Counted from the stretch's first letter, positions 9,186 through 17,258 are shown. The stretch: DNA of 42,693 bases from Bacteroidales bacterium (GCA_007125585.1 SLCY01000045.1:1-42693); one strand, 5' to 3'. Notes: generated by a model not told the origin, from the letters alone. Program-made: numbers and translations.

Positions 9186-10727
9186 TCAGACCACTGCCCA
9201 GTCTCTGCGGTCCAGGCTGCGGTAATGGATCGCTTCTGCCAGGTGTTCTGCCTTGATTGGGTCACTGTTACCCAGGTCAGCGATGGTCCTTGACACCTTT
9301 AGTATCCTGTCGTAGGCACGTGCGGAAAGATCGAGTTTTTCCATGGCTGTTTTCAGCAGCAGCGATCCTGCAGAATCGATTCGGCATACGTCATGCATCT
9401 GTTTTGCCTGTATCTGGGCGTTGCAATATATCCCCTGCGAGTTTTTATAGCGGGCTGCCTGTATGGCACGCGCCTTCACCACCCTGTCACGGATCGTACG
9501 GCTTTTTTCTGTTGGCTTCGTGAGGCTCAGTTCATTGAAAGGGACGGGCGTAACCTCGATGTGGATGTCTATCCTGTCAAGCAACGGCCCTGAGATGCGG
9601 TTCAGGTATTTCTGGACGAGGCCAGGGGCACATAAACATTCTTTCTCGGGATGGTTGTAAAAGCCGCATGGGCAAGGGTTCATTGAAGCCACCAGCATAA
9701 AACCGGCAGGGTACTCCGCCGAGAAACGTGCGCGATTGACTGTCATGACGCGGTCTTCCAGGGGCTGACGCAGGACCTCCAAAACTGTCCGTTTAAATTC
9801 AGGCAACTCATCCAGGAACAGCACTCCGTTATGTGCCAGGGATATTTCACCTGGCTGAGGATAGGATCCGCCCCCTACGAGAGCAACATCGCTGACGGTA
9901 TGGTGCGGGCTCCGGAAAGGGCGCACCGCCAGGAGGGAAGTATGGTTTTCAAGTTTGCCAGCAACACTGTGTATCTTTGTTGTTTCCAGGGCTTCCTGCA
10001 AGGTGGGCGGGGGCAGTATCCCGGGCAGCCTTTTGGCCAGCATGGTCTTTCCCGATCCCGGCGGACCAATGAGAAGCACGTTATGCCCGCCGGCAGCTGA
10101 CACTTCGAAAGCACGTTTGATGTTGTCCTGTCCCCTGACCTCGGAAAAGTCAAATGCAAAATCCTCCGTCTGTGAGAGAAACACCGCCTGGGTATCGACG
10201 CTTACAGGGGTCAGTTCTGTCTTGCCATTGAAAAAATCGATGACCTGCCTGATATTGTCAACGCCATAAACCTTCAGCTTATCCACCACCGCCGCCTCCC
10301 TGGCATTGACCCTGGGAAGGATAAACCCTTCAAACCCTGCCTCCCTGGCCCTGATGGCAATAGGCAGAGCCCCTCTTATAGCCTGCAAACCACCATCAAG
10401 CGACACTTCCCCCATGATCATGAACCGGCCTGCATTTCCACCCTCCATCTGCCCGGTGGCCGCGAGGATGCCCACGGCAATGGTCAAATCATAGGCCGAA
10501 CCTTCCTTGCGTATATTGGCCGGTGCCATGTTGACCACAATACGCTTGCCGGGGATCTTATATCCATGGTGCTTTAAAGCCGCCTCAATACGGTGATGGC
10601 TCTCCTTTACCGCATTGTCAGGCAACCCAACAATGAAAAAGTTAACACCCGCAGCCACAGATATCTCTACGGTCACAATGGTTGCATTCACCCCCTGAAC
10701 AGTGCTGCCATATGTTTTTACCAGCAT
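9186..10727 (-). CDS. comM: YifB/ComM family Mg-chelatase-like AAA+ ATPase
   Basis: A 513-residue protein with the family's three parts: an N-terminal Lon-protease-like S5 fold (about 1-170), an AAA+ core with Walker A GPPGSGKT at 221-228 and Walker B GVLFLDELPEF, and a C-terminal Mg-chelatase-like domain. The cysteine-rich insert CPCGFYNHPEKECLC is typical. ComM in naturally transformable bacteria is a hexameric helicase that helps branch migration during DNA integration. In this phylum the role is inferred. The start codon is embedded in a perfect palindrome (10726-10752). Confidence 0.95.
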   Translation of the reverse strand: MLVKTYGSTVQGVNATIVTVEISVAAGVNFFIVGLPDNAVKESHHRIEAALKHHGYKIPGKRIVVNMAPANIRKEGSAYDLTIAVGILAATGQMEGGNAGRFMIMGEVSLDGGLQAIRGALPIAIRAREAGFEGFILPRVNAREAAVVDKLKVYGVDNIRQVIDFFNGKTELTPVSVDTQAVFLSQTEDFAFDFSEVRGQDNIKRAFEVSAAGGHNVLLIGPPGSGKTMLAKRLPGILPPPTLQEALETTKIHSVAGKLENHTSLLAVRPFRSPHHTVSDVALVGGGSYPQPGEISLAHNGVLFLDELPEFKRTVLEVLRQPLEDRVMTVNRARFSAEYPAGFMLVASMNPCPCGFYNHPEKECLCAPGLVQKYLNRISGPLLDRIDIHIEVTPVPFNELSLTKPTEKSRTIRDRVVKARAIQAARYKNSQGIYCNAQIQAKQMHDVCRIDSAGSLLLKTAMEKLDLSARAYDRILKVSRTIADLGNSDPIKAEHLAEAIHYRSLDRRDWAVV

Positions 10728-10752
10728 ATCTTTGGATTTTTTCCAAAGATAT
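10726..10752. promoter_or_regulatory. Perfect palindrome with paired -7 boxes over the comM start
   Basis: ATATCTTTGGA and TCCAAAGATAT form 11-bp arms around five T residues. Each arm contains TATCTTTG: minus-strand copy 10751-10744, plus-strand copy 10727-10734. The minus copy is a good -7 box for comM and predicts a leader of only about 10 bases. The arm nearest the gene overlaps the ATG, so it could also be an operator or a start-codon-occluding hairpin. Confidence 0.5.
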
Positions 10753-10896
10753 CATTTATTTTGGTTAAAACAATATTTTTTTCACTTATATAAAACTTAT
10801 TTTTCGTTCTGATCATATACATCGGTATTTTAATCCGCATCAGGCAACACAAACTGCTGCATCCCCCGCAACCGCTGCCTGTTGTTCGATGTCTTG

Positions 10897-11283
10897 CTAC
10901 TGTCCACTGCCGGCAGCGATGCAGCTGATCTCCACGTCGACAAATTTGGGCAACGCCCCTACCTGGACGGTTTCCCGGGCAGGAGGGTCTTCCCTGAAAA
11001 AGGAGGCATAGACCTCGTTGACCTTTGGAAAGTCATTCATGTCGCTGATAAATATACTGCATTTGACCACATGGCTGAAGTCCATGCCGGCTGCTTCCAG
11101 GATGGCCTTCATGTTTTCCATCACCAGGCGGGTCTGATCACGCACATCTCCCTTAACAAGTTCGCCGGTTGCCGGATCCATCGGGATCTGCCCGGAAACA
11201 AACAACAGGTCTTTGTGCCTTACTGCCTGGTTATACGGGCCTACAGGCTGCGCCGCTTTGTCTGTTTTGATGATCTCTTTCAT
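10897..11283 (-). CDS. ridA: RidA family enamine/imine deaminase
   Basis: A 128-residue cytoplasmic protein of the RidA (YjgF/UK114) family, which hydrolyses reactive 2-aminoacrylate and related enamines formed by PLP enzymes. The family signature around the active-site arginine (PPARETVQVGALP) and the C-terminal VDVEISCIAA strand are present. The track ORF reaches 11382, but its first 33 codons come from the dispersed repeat and its promoter. The ATG at 11283 (MKEIIKTDKAAQP) is the family start. The gene reads away from repeat copy A. Confidence 0.95.
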   Translation of the reverse strand: MKEIIKTDKAAQPVGPYNQAVRHKDLLFVSGQIPMDPATGELVKGDVRDQTRLVMENMKAILEAAGMDFSHVVKCSIFISDMNDFPKVNEVYASFFREDPPARETVQVGALPKFVDVEISCIAAGSGQ

Positions 11284-11358
11284 TGTCTTTGGGGTTTTTG
11301 TTTTTAAAGGATGATGGGGCCGCGGCCAGGGCTGATGTTGAAGCCGGGGACTGTCCTT

Positions 11359-11390
11359 CAAAAGTACATGATTTTTTTTCATGTACTTTT
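11359..11390 (-). promoter_or_regulatory. ridA promoter within a 12-bp hairpin at the end of repeat copy A
   Basis: AAAAGTACATGA (11360-11371) and TCATGTACTTTT (11379-11390) are perfectly complementary around a 7-T loop. Read on the minus strand, the structure ends in the -7 box TACTTTTG (11366-11359) preceded by an A-tract and ATCATG. The same layout occurs in repeat copy B and upstream of gene 1. Confidence 0.6.
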
Positions 11391-11542
11391 TCTTTGGCTA
11401 CCCTCCTCGTTGCCTGCTTGCAGATGGCCCGCCCTGCTGAAGTGGCCTTGTTTTTGACGCAGATCCATCAAAGGCGGAATTTGTCCCCCCACAGTCCCAG
11501 CCTTTTTATGTGTTTGCCGATGCCCACACTGTTGAAACTGTC

Positions 11543-11606
11543 TTCCGTTCCATCGCTCTTTCGTTCTTTCGCTCTATCGTTCCTTCGTTCCTTCGCTCTT
11601 CCGTCC
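11543..11606 (-). repeat. 8-bp microsatellite in repeat copy A (eight units)
   Basis: On the minus strand the tract reads as consecutive octamers of consensus GARCGAWR, for example GAACGAAG, GAACGATA, GAGCGAAA and GAGCGATG. The unit farthest from the promoter is degenerate. The period is exactly eight bases throughout. Confidence 0.85.
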
Positions 11607-11653
11607 TCCATCAGCACACAAGATGCCGGAGGTTTTTAGAGGAGAAAATTAAC

Positions 11654-11661
11654 TATTTTTG
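11654..11661 (+). promoter_or_regulatory. -7 box for pabA
   Basis: TATTTTTG lies just outside repeat copy A and 28 bases before the pabA ATG at 11690. Confidence 0.5.
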
Positions 11662-11689
11662 CAAGCCGACACACACCTTTTTCAGGCAG

Positions 11690-12286
11690 ATGAAGATCCT
11701 GATCATAGACAACTACGACTCTTTCACCTACAACCTTTACCACCTTGCTGAGGCTGTGATGCCTGCGGACTTTAGCCTGACAGTGAGGCGCAACGACGAA
11801 ATACCGGTAGAAGGTGCCGGCCATTACGACAAGATCATCATTTCGCCCGGGCCGGGTTTGCCAAAGGATGCCGGCATCACCTGTGCCCTGATCCAAAGAT
11901 ATGCTGCAGAAAAAAGCATTTTGGGCGTTTGTCTTGGTCATCAGGCCATGGCGGAGGTGTTTGGCGGCAAGCTGCTGAACCTTCCGGAAGTGCTGCACGG
12001 CAAAGCGGTCAGGACGCATGTGGTGAACAGGTCGGAACCCCTGTTTTTTGACTGCCCGGAAAGCTTCGATACCGGCCGGTATCATTCATGGGTGATAGAC
12101 CCTGCACACATGCCTTCCGTGTTTGATGTGTGCGCTACCGATGAGCTGGGACTGATCATGGCCATCAGCCACAAGGAATATGACCTGAAAGGGGTGCAGT
12201 TTCATCCGGAAAGCGTCATGACAAAGGTTGGAAGGCAAATTATCAGGAACTGGGTACATGCTACCCCTGGTAATATACGCGCTTGA
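11690..12286 (+). CDS. pabA: Aminodeoxychorismate/anthranilate synthase, glutamine amidotransferase subunit
   Basis: A class I glutamine amidotransferase of 198 residues supplying ammonia to a chorismate-utilising partner for folate or tryptophan synthesis. The nucleophile motif GVCLGHQAM, the oxyanion strand SPGPGLP and the C-terminal GVQFHPES (His/Glu of the triad) are intact. The first 60 codons of the track ORF are repeat DNA; the ATG at 11690 (MKILIIDNYDSFTYN) is the family start. No partner subunit or other trp/pab gene is nearby, which favours pabA over trpG but does not prove it. Its last 26 bases overlap the end of murF-alr on the opposite strand. Confidence 0.9.
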   Translation: MKILIIDNYDSFTYNLYHLAEAVMPADFSLTVRRNDEIPVEGAGHYDKIIISPGPGLPKDAGITCALIQRYAAEKSILGVCLGHQAMAEVFGGKLLNLPEVLHGKAVRTHVVNRSEPLFFDCPESFDTGRYHSWVIDPAHMPSVFDVCATDELGLIMAISHKEYDLKGVQFHPESVMTKVGRQIIRNWVHATPGNIRA

Positions 12287-14747
12287 CCCGCTGCGAAACG
12301 GAGGTAAACACTTCATAGGGGATCGTGCCGAGGTCCCGCGCCATCTCTGTAACCGGCATCTCACCGCCAAAGACGATCACCTCATCGCCTTCTTTCACGT
12401 TGATGCCCGTAACGTCTATGGCACACATGTCCATGCTGATGTTTCCCACAATGGGCGCTTTTCTTCCATTCACCATCAACTTGCCCCTGCCGTTGCTCAA
12501 CCGCCGGTTCAGTCCATCGGCATAGCCCACCGGGACAATGGCCACAGTCATGTCTTTGCCGGCCACACCTGCACGGTTGTATCCAACGGTATCCCCTTTG
12601 GCGATCTGTTTCACCTGCGACACGACCGACCGGAAGCTGCTCACATGCCACAACAAGGCTTGCACTTCAGGGTCGCCACTTACGCCGTACAGCCCGATCC
12701 CCAGGCGTACCATGTCGAAGTGGGCTTCAGGAAACCGGGAAATAGCGGCTGAATTGCAAATATGACGGTTAAACGGATACCCCAGGGCACCTTCAAGGGC
12801 TTGACAAAGATCGGAAAACATGGCAACCTGTTTTTTCGTAAAGGGGTCTTGTAACGTATCCTCACTGGCCGCCAGATGCGAAAATACGGAAGCCACCCTG
12901 ATGTATGGATGGTTTTTCAGTGCCGACGCCAGGTCTGCCACCTGGTTAGCCATAAACCCCAGCCTGTGCATCCCGGTGTCGAGTTTTATATGCACCGGGA
13001 AGCGCTCCTGCCGTTTCCCGTCCGGAAGCTTGTCAATCGCTTCCATGAACCTGCGAAGCAAGCGAAACCCATATATCTCCGGTTCCAGGCCGTAGGAGAA
13101 CAGGGTGTCGAAGGACCTCACTTCGGGGTTCATCACCACAATGGGCACGTGCACGCCACCCTGGCGCAACGTTTTGCCCTCATCAGCATAAGCCACTGCC
13201 AGGCAATCCACTTGATGGTATTGAAGCGTCCGGGCTACCTCAACGCTGCCGCTGCCGTAAGAGAAGGCCTTCACCATGCCCATGACCTTCACCCCGGGAG
13301 CAAGGACCGACCTGAACACATTCAGGTTGTGCGTCAGCCCATCCAGGTCGATCTCCAGGATGGTTTGATGATCCTTCTGCTGCAACAGGTTGCTTATGCG
13401 CTCAAAGCCGAAAACCCTGGCCCCTTTCAGCAAGATGGCCTCATCGCGGAAAGCTGAGAAATCAACGTTTGAGATGAAGTCCTCTGTATCCTTAAAAAAT
13501 GTTGCCGGCATAGTAAACTTATCCGCCTGGGAAGATATTTCTGGGCCGATACCGATGAAGCGTTCAACATCACCGGATCCCGCCAAAGAGGCAACCTCTG
13601 TGTAGAGCACCTCTGGTGGGATACCGCTTTGCAGGATATCAGACAGGATCAGTGCCTTTTTTTTGTTTGGCGTTTGGCTACCAAGAAAGTCGAGTGCAAT
13701 GGCAAGAGAATGCAGATCGGAGTTGTAGCTGTCATTGACAATGGTGGAATTGTTCACACCTTCTTTCATTTCAAGGCGCATGGCAACCGGTTGCAAGACC
13801 GCAATTCTGCGGATGATAAAGGCATCATCATAGCCGGCATGTTTCATGAATGCCGCTGAATGCAGCGCATTCTCCACAGATGCATCATCATGAAAAGGGA
13901 TGGAAAGCATCATGCGGTCGCCCCCAACCATGAGAGACACCAGGGTGCTGTTGCCTTCCCTTTCCTGTCCGACGACCTGCATGCCGGCCCGGCTGTCACG
14001 CCCCCAGGAAAATAACCGCACCGTGGGGTGGTCATGATGCCAATCCATAATTTCATCATGAACCGACTGATAGTCAATGCAGTAGATTAAGGAGTGGCAA
14101 CCTGTAAACAGCTCAAGCTTCTCGCGGATCTTTTCCCTCCGGGAGGCAAACCCCTCATCATGTGCCGGCCCGATATTGGTGAAGATGCCCGTGTCGGGCT
14201 GCAGAATTTTTTGCAGCCGGTGCATTTCACCGGGCCGGGAGATGCCTGCTTCGAATATCCCCATCTCATGCCGGTCCGTCATCAGCCATACCGACAATGG
14301 CACACCGATCTGGGAGTTATAGCTTTTGGGGTTCCTGACAATGTGGTGTTTTTCACATAACGACTGGTAAAGCCATTCTTTGATCACCGTTTTACCATTG
14401 CTGCCTGTGAGGGCAACCACCGGATAAGAAAAGCGGGAACGGTGTTCAGCGGCGAGGGCTTGCAGTGCCGACAGGGTGTTTTCCACCTTGATGAAACAAG
14501 CATCGGGGTATTCAGACAACAGTTTGTCAGGGACATTCTCAACCACAAAGGAGCGCACCCCTTTGCGCAACAGCTCTTCAATGTAGCGATGCCCGTCATT
14601 TTGTTTGGTTTTCAGGGCAAAAAAGAGGGTGCGTGCCGGCCAAAGCAGTTTACGGCTGTCGATCAGCAGATAGGAGATCGTGTGGATGGGGGGTGGTCCC
14701 CCAACACATCTGCCATTTACAATGCCGGCAACATCGACACTACCCAT
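12261..14747 (-). CDS. alr: Bifunctional MurF-like ligase / alanine racemase fusion
   Basis: An 828-residue fusion from the ATG at 14747 (numbering below follows the 830-residue track ORF, which starts at a GTG). The N-terminal half, about 1-455, is a Mur ligase of the UDP-MurNAc-tripeptide:D-Ala-D-Ala type with ATP loop GSNGKT at 117-122 and NDSYNSD near 340. The C-terminal half, about 464-830, is a fold-III PLP alanine racemase with the PLP lysine at about 495 (MVKAFSYGSG), RLGIGLYG, and a candidate catalytic tyrosine in VGYNRAG. The fusion is known in Bacteroidetes and joins D-Ala production to its use in peptidoglycan. The gene overlaps the pdxA stop by 8 bases, which suggests translational coupling; pdxA makes PLP precursor. 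Confidence 0.93.
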   Translation of the reverse strand: MGSVDVAGIVNGRCVGGPPPIHTISYLLIDSRKLLWPARTLFFALKTKQNDGHRYIEELLRKGVRSFVVENVPDKLLSEYPDACFIKVENTLSALQALAAEHRSRFSYPVVALTGSNGKTVIKEWLYQSLCEKHHIVRNPKSYNSQIGVPLSVWLMTDRHEMGIFEAGISRPGEMHRLQKILQPDTGIFTNIGPAHDEGFASRREKIREKLELFTGCHSLIYCIDYQSVHDEIMDWHHDHPTVRLFSWGRDSRAGMQVVGQEREGNSTLVSLMVGGDRMMLSIPFHDDASVENALHSAAFMKHAGYDDAFIIRRIAVLQPVAMRLEMKEGVNNSTIVNDSYNSDLHSLAIALDFLGSQTPNKKKALILSDILQSGIPPEVLYTEVASLAGSGDVERFIGIGPEISSQADKFTMPATFFKDTEDFISNVDFSAFRDEAILLKGARVFGFERISNLLQQKDHQTILEIDLDGLTHNLNVFRSVLAPGVKVMGMVKAFSYGSGSVEVARTLQYHQVDCLAVAYADEGKTLRQGGVHVPIVVMNPEVRSFDTLFSYGLEPEIYGFRLLRRFMEAIDKLPDGKRQERFPVHIKLDTGMHRLGFMANQVADLASALKNHPYIRVASVFSHLAASEDTLQDPFTKKQVAMFSDLCQALEGALGYPFNRHICNSAAISRFPEAHFDMVRLGIGLYGVSGDPEVQALLWHVSSFRSVVSQVKQIAKGDTVGYNRAGVAGKDMTVAIVPVGYADGLNRRLSNGRGKLMVNGRKAPIVGNISMDMCAIDVTGINVKEGDEVIVFGGEMPVTEMARDLGTIPYEVFTSVSQRVKRVYYQG

Positions 14748-15819
14748 TGTCACTTCCCTCTTGTTCCTGACTGAAATTTAGGGGGTTTGCTGATTCTTCT
14801 TCGTGCATCTTCCTGTTTCTCACAATATCGATGGCCAGGTATACCGCTTCCCGGAAGGCATCGGGAGATGCCGTGTTTTTCCCTGCCATATCAAAGGCGG
14901 TGCCATGTGCCGGGGAAGTGCGTACCACCGGCAGGCCTGCGGTGAAGTTCACCCCACTCTTGAAGGAGAGTGTTTTGAAAGGGATCAGGCCCTGGTCATG
15001 ATACATCGTGAGGATGCCGTCGAAATCGCTAAAGGAGGATGACCCGAAGAAGCCGTCGGCCGGATAAGGGCCAAAGACCAGCAAGCCATCATCAAAGGCC
15101 TCACGGATGGCAGGAACGATCACTTCCTGCTCCTCAATACCAATAACCCCTTTGTCACCAGCATGGGGGTTCAATCCCAGAACGGCTATTTTTGGCTTGC
15201 TGATGTAAAAATCCCTTATCAAAGAATTGTTAAGGATATGCAACTTGTTCAGAATACGCTCCCTGCTGATCTTCCCGGGTACCTCACGGAGCGGTATGTG
15301 GCCTGTGATCACACCGATGCGTGTTTTGTTGCTCACCATCAGCATCAGGCTCTCTTCGGCCCCAAACTTCTTGGTGAGGTATTCGGTGTGTCCCGGGAAA
15401 TCAAAGTCCTTGCCCTGAATGTTTTGCTTGTTGATCGGGGCTGTCACCAAAGCATCTAAATGGCCCTTCGCCAGATCATCGGTGGCAAGTTCCAGGGCGT
15501 GGAGCGCAGCCTTCCCCGCTATTTCGGAGGTCTGCCCCAGGTCGACCTTGATCTCTTCCTGAAAGATGTTGAGCAGGTTGGCCTTGCCTTTCTGAGCCTG
15601 GTCGGCACTGCGGACCACATGAAAATTAAAATCATGGATGCCAAGCATCTTCTTGTGATAAGATGCAACCTTCGAGGATCCATACACGACGGGGGTGAAA
15701 AACTCCAATATCCTGGAGTCGCCAAGGGTTTTCATGATGATCTCATAGCTGATGCCATTCACGTCGCCCTGAGTGATCCCTATCCTGATGGATTGTTGTT
15801 GTTCCGGTTCACGTTCCAT
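14740..15819 (-). CDS. pdxA: 4-hydroxythreonine-4-phosphate dehydrogenase
   Basis: A 359-residue NAD-dependent enzyme of the DXP-dependent PLP pathway. It begins with the family start IRIGITQGDVNGISYEII. The segment DALVTAPINKQN and metal-binding histidines (PGHTEYL, HDQGLIP) are visible, as is the C-terminal SPAHGTAFDMAGK. It is the first gene of an operon with murF-alr, whose racemase half needs PLP. The -7 box TACCTTTG lies 25 bases upstream, between the gene and repeat copy B. Confidence 0.96.
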   Translation of the reverse strand: MEREPEQQQSIRIGITQGDVNGISYEIIMKTLGDSRILEFFTPVVYGSSKVASYHKKMLGIHDFNFHVVRSADQAQKGKANLLNIFQEEIKVDLGQTSEIAGKAALHALELATDDLAKGHLDALVTAPINKQNIQGKDFDFPGHTEYLTKKFGAEESLMLMVSNKTRIGVITGHIPLREVPGKISRERILNKLHILNNSLIRDFYISKPKIAVLGLNPHAGDKGVIGIEEQEVIVPAIREAFDDGLLVFGPYPADGFFGSSSFSDFDGILTMYHDQGLIPFKTLSFKSGVNFTAGLPVVRTSPAHGTAFDMAGKNTASPDAFREAVYLAIDIVRNRKMHEEESANPLNFSQEQEGSDNG

Positions 15820-15843
15820 TACAATTCATTATTGGGATAAGTG

Positions 15844-15851
15844 CAAAGGTA
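15844..15851 (-). promoter_or_regulatory. -7 box for the pdxA operon
   Basis: TACCTTTG on the minus strand matches TAnnTTTG exactly. It lies outside the neighbouring repeat, so the repeat drives only ruvC, not pdxA. Confidence 0.5.
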
Positions 15852-15958
15852 ATGATATGGCGCTGAAAAGACGACAGTTTTTTTAACAATTGTTTGCCGC
15901 AATAATTTATATGGATTTCTCCTGTAAAAAAACACCGGCATTTTGTGTGTTGACGTAA

Positions 15959-16030
15959 GAACGATGGAACAAAGGAACGAAAGAGCGATGGAACGACAGA
16001 ACGAAAGAACGAAAGAGCGATGGAACGGAA
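15959..16030 (+). repeat. 8-bp microsatellite in repeat copy B (nine units)
   Basis: Nine uninterrupted octamers: GAACGATG, GAACAAAG, GAACGAAA, GAGCGATG, GAACGACA, GAACGAAA, GAACGAAA, GAGCGATG, GAACGGAA. The tract is followed by GACAG, as in the other copies. Confidence 0.92.
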
Positions 16031-16217
16031 GACAGTTAACAGTGTGGGCATCGGCAAACACGTAAAAGACCGGGCCCGTGTGGCGGATAAACACGCATTT
16101 GAAGGATCTGCGGCAAAAACAAGGCCGCTTCAGCAGGGAGGCCATCTGCAAGCAGGCAACAAGGAGGGTAGCCAAAGAAAAAGTACAGGAAAAAACAAAA
16201 ACAGGTAAAAAATCGTG

Positions 16218-16225
16218 TACTTTTG
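16218..16225 (+). promoter_or_regulatory. ruvC: ruvC promoter -7 box at the end of repeat copy B
   Basis: TACTTTTG is preceded by an A-tract and TCGTG, the same promoter end as in the other repeat copies. It lies 47 bases before the GTG start chosen for ruvC. Confidence 0.6.
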
Positions 16226-16272
16226 CATGGTTGTGGGTTAGCGAGCAATCCGGACACATTTTATCACATTCT

Positions 16273-16836
16273 GTGGATCACGAAAAGATCATATTGGGCA
16301 TTGACCCCGGGACCAACAACATGGGGCTGGGAGTTATCGGGATTGACCGGGCTTCCATCCGTCTGGTTGCCATGGACATTCTAAAGCTGGGGAAAATGGG
16401 GGGTCAGGCCCTGAAGCTGAAAAAGATCTTTGAGACGGTATTGCGCAATATTGATGAGTACCATCCCGACGAGCTGGCCATCGAGAGCCCTTTTTATGGT
16501 AAGAATGTGCAGTCTATGCTTAAGCTTGGCCGGGCCCAGGGGGTGGCCATTGCCGCGGCATTGCACCGGGGGATCCCGGTATTTGAATACTCACCGAGAA
16601 AAGTGAAACAATCCATTACCGGGAAAGGGGGTGCTTCCAAAGAGCAGGTGGCTGCCATGCTCTGCCGGATACTCGGCATAGAGGGGGTGCCCGACAATCT
16701 CGACATCACCGATGCCCTGGCCGTGGCACTTTGTCATCATTTTCAAGGCGACAACCCACCATCCGGCGACAAAAAGAGCTACAGCGGCTGGAAAGCGTTT
16801 ATCAGCGACAACCCCGGCCGTATTTCAGAAAGGTAA
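16273..16836 (+). CDS. ruvC: Holliday junction resolvase RuvC
   Basis: A 187-residue endonuclease that cuts Holliday junctions with RuvAB. The acidic active site is complete: the first Asp in IILGIDPGT, Glu in ELAIESPFY, and the final acidic pair in DITDALAVALCHH. The track ORF starts 65 codons earlier, but that extension is translated repeat and promoter DNA. The GTG at 16273, eight codons before the first catalytic aspartate, fits the family and the promoter. No ATG in frame is available near it. No ruvA or ruvB is adjacent. Confidence 0.94.
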   Translation: MDHEKIILGIDPGTNNMGLGVIGIDRASIRLVAMDILKLGKMGGQALKLKKIFETVLRNIDEYHPDELAIESPFYGKNVQSMLKLGRAQGVAIAAALHRGIPVFEYSPRKVKQSITGKGGASKEQVAAMLCRILGIEGVPDNLDITDALAVALCHHFQGDNPPSGDKKSYSGWKAFISDNPGRISER

Positions 16837-16862
16837 GTTATTGATACACTTTTGCAGGACCC

Positions 16863-17258
16863 CTATTTCATTGCACCGGCAATGCGCCGGGCGATGAGTC
16901 CAAACTCTTCACTGCCAAGCTCCAGCTTGGGTTTGCTGAAATCTATATCATATATTCCATGGATGGGTACCAGGTGGATATGTGCATGAGGCACCTCCAG
17001 GCCAATCACTGCCACGCCTATCCGCTCACAGGGCATCGTTTTGTCAAGCGCCACAGCCACCTGCTTCGCAAACAGCCACAACCCCGTATAGGTGTCCTGG
17101 TCAAGGTCGAACAAGTTGTCCACTTCCTTCTTGGGAATCACCAGCGTATGCCCCTTAGCCAACGGCTGAATGTCGAGAAAAGCCAGAAAACGGTCATCCT
17201 CTGCCACTTTGTGCGATGGGATTTCGCCCTTGATGATCTTGGTAAAAATGCTTGCCAT
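16863..17258 (-). CDS. HIT family nucleotide-binding hydrolase
   Basis: A 131-residue histidine-triad protein from the ATG at 17258 (MASIFTKIIKGE), the usual family start; an ATG eight codons upstream (17282) is also possible. The triad PHAHIHLVPI is intact. HIT hydrolases act on AMP-linked or other nucleotidyl substrates; the specific substrate is not evident. It lies 70 bases downstream of greA on the same strand and is probably in the same transcript. Confidence 0.93.
   Translation of the reverse strand: MASIFTKIIKGEIPSHKVAEDDRFLAFLDIQPLAKGHTLVIPKKEVDNLFDLDQDTYTGLWLFAKQVAVALDKTMPCERIGVAVIGLEVPHAHIHLVPIHGIYDIDFSKPKLELGSEEFGLIARRIAGAMK

Larger units (their letters stand above)
11359..11638 (-). 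repeat. Dispersed intergenic repeat, long form, copy A
   Basis: About 280 bases that align, as reverse complement, with 15926-16225 over most of their length. Long identical blocks include GCCATCTGCAAGCAGGCAAC and GAGGGTAGCCAAAGAAAA. From the far end inwards the order is: CCGGCATnTTGTGTG border, an 8-bp microrepeat tract (11543-11606, eight units), ACAGTGTGGGCATCGGCAAA, a variable middle, a conserved block ending AGCCAAAGAAAAAGTAC, then the promoter facing ridA. The ORFs drawn across it (such as 11283-11639) are not credible proteins. Confidence 0.85.
15926..16225 (+). repeat. Dispersed intergenic repeat, long form, copy B
   Basis: A full-length copy in the opposite orientation to copy A. 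It starts with the CCGGCATTTTGTGTG border, then nine microrepeat units, ACAGTGTGGGCATCGGCAAA, a variable middle, the block ending AGCCAAAGAAAAAGTAC, and a promoter end TCGTGTACTTTTG. The AAAAGTACA and TGTACTTTT ends can pair. It fills most of the 450 bases between divergent pdxA and ruvC. The translated ORFs crossing it match those of copy A because the DNA is shared, not because of coding constraint. Confidence 0.87.

Noticed and set aside
8258-9256. 332-residue plus-strand ORF opposite the carboxyspermidine dehydrogenase
   Set aside because: It is a shadow frame of the well-supported minus-strand gene; composition (His, Cys, Pro-rich) is typical of antisense translation.
11283-11639. ORFs across repeat copy A, and the similar ORFs 15819-16259 and 16036-16257 across copy B, sharing SCTFSLATLLVACLQMA-like text
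   Set aside because: The similarity follows from shared DNA. The frames run through the microsatellite (S/F/R repeats) and promoter, overlap real gene starts and have no protein character.
15959-16030. Possible CRISPR array
   Set aside because: Units are 8 bp with no spacers and no cas genes; it is a microsatellite.
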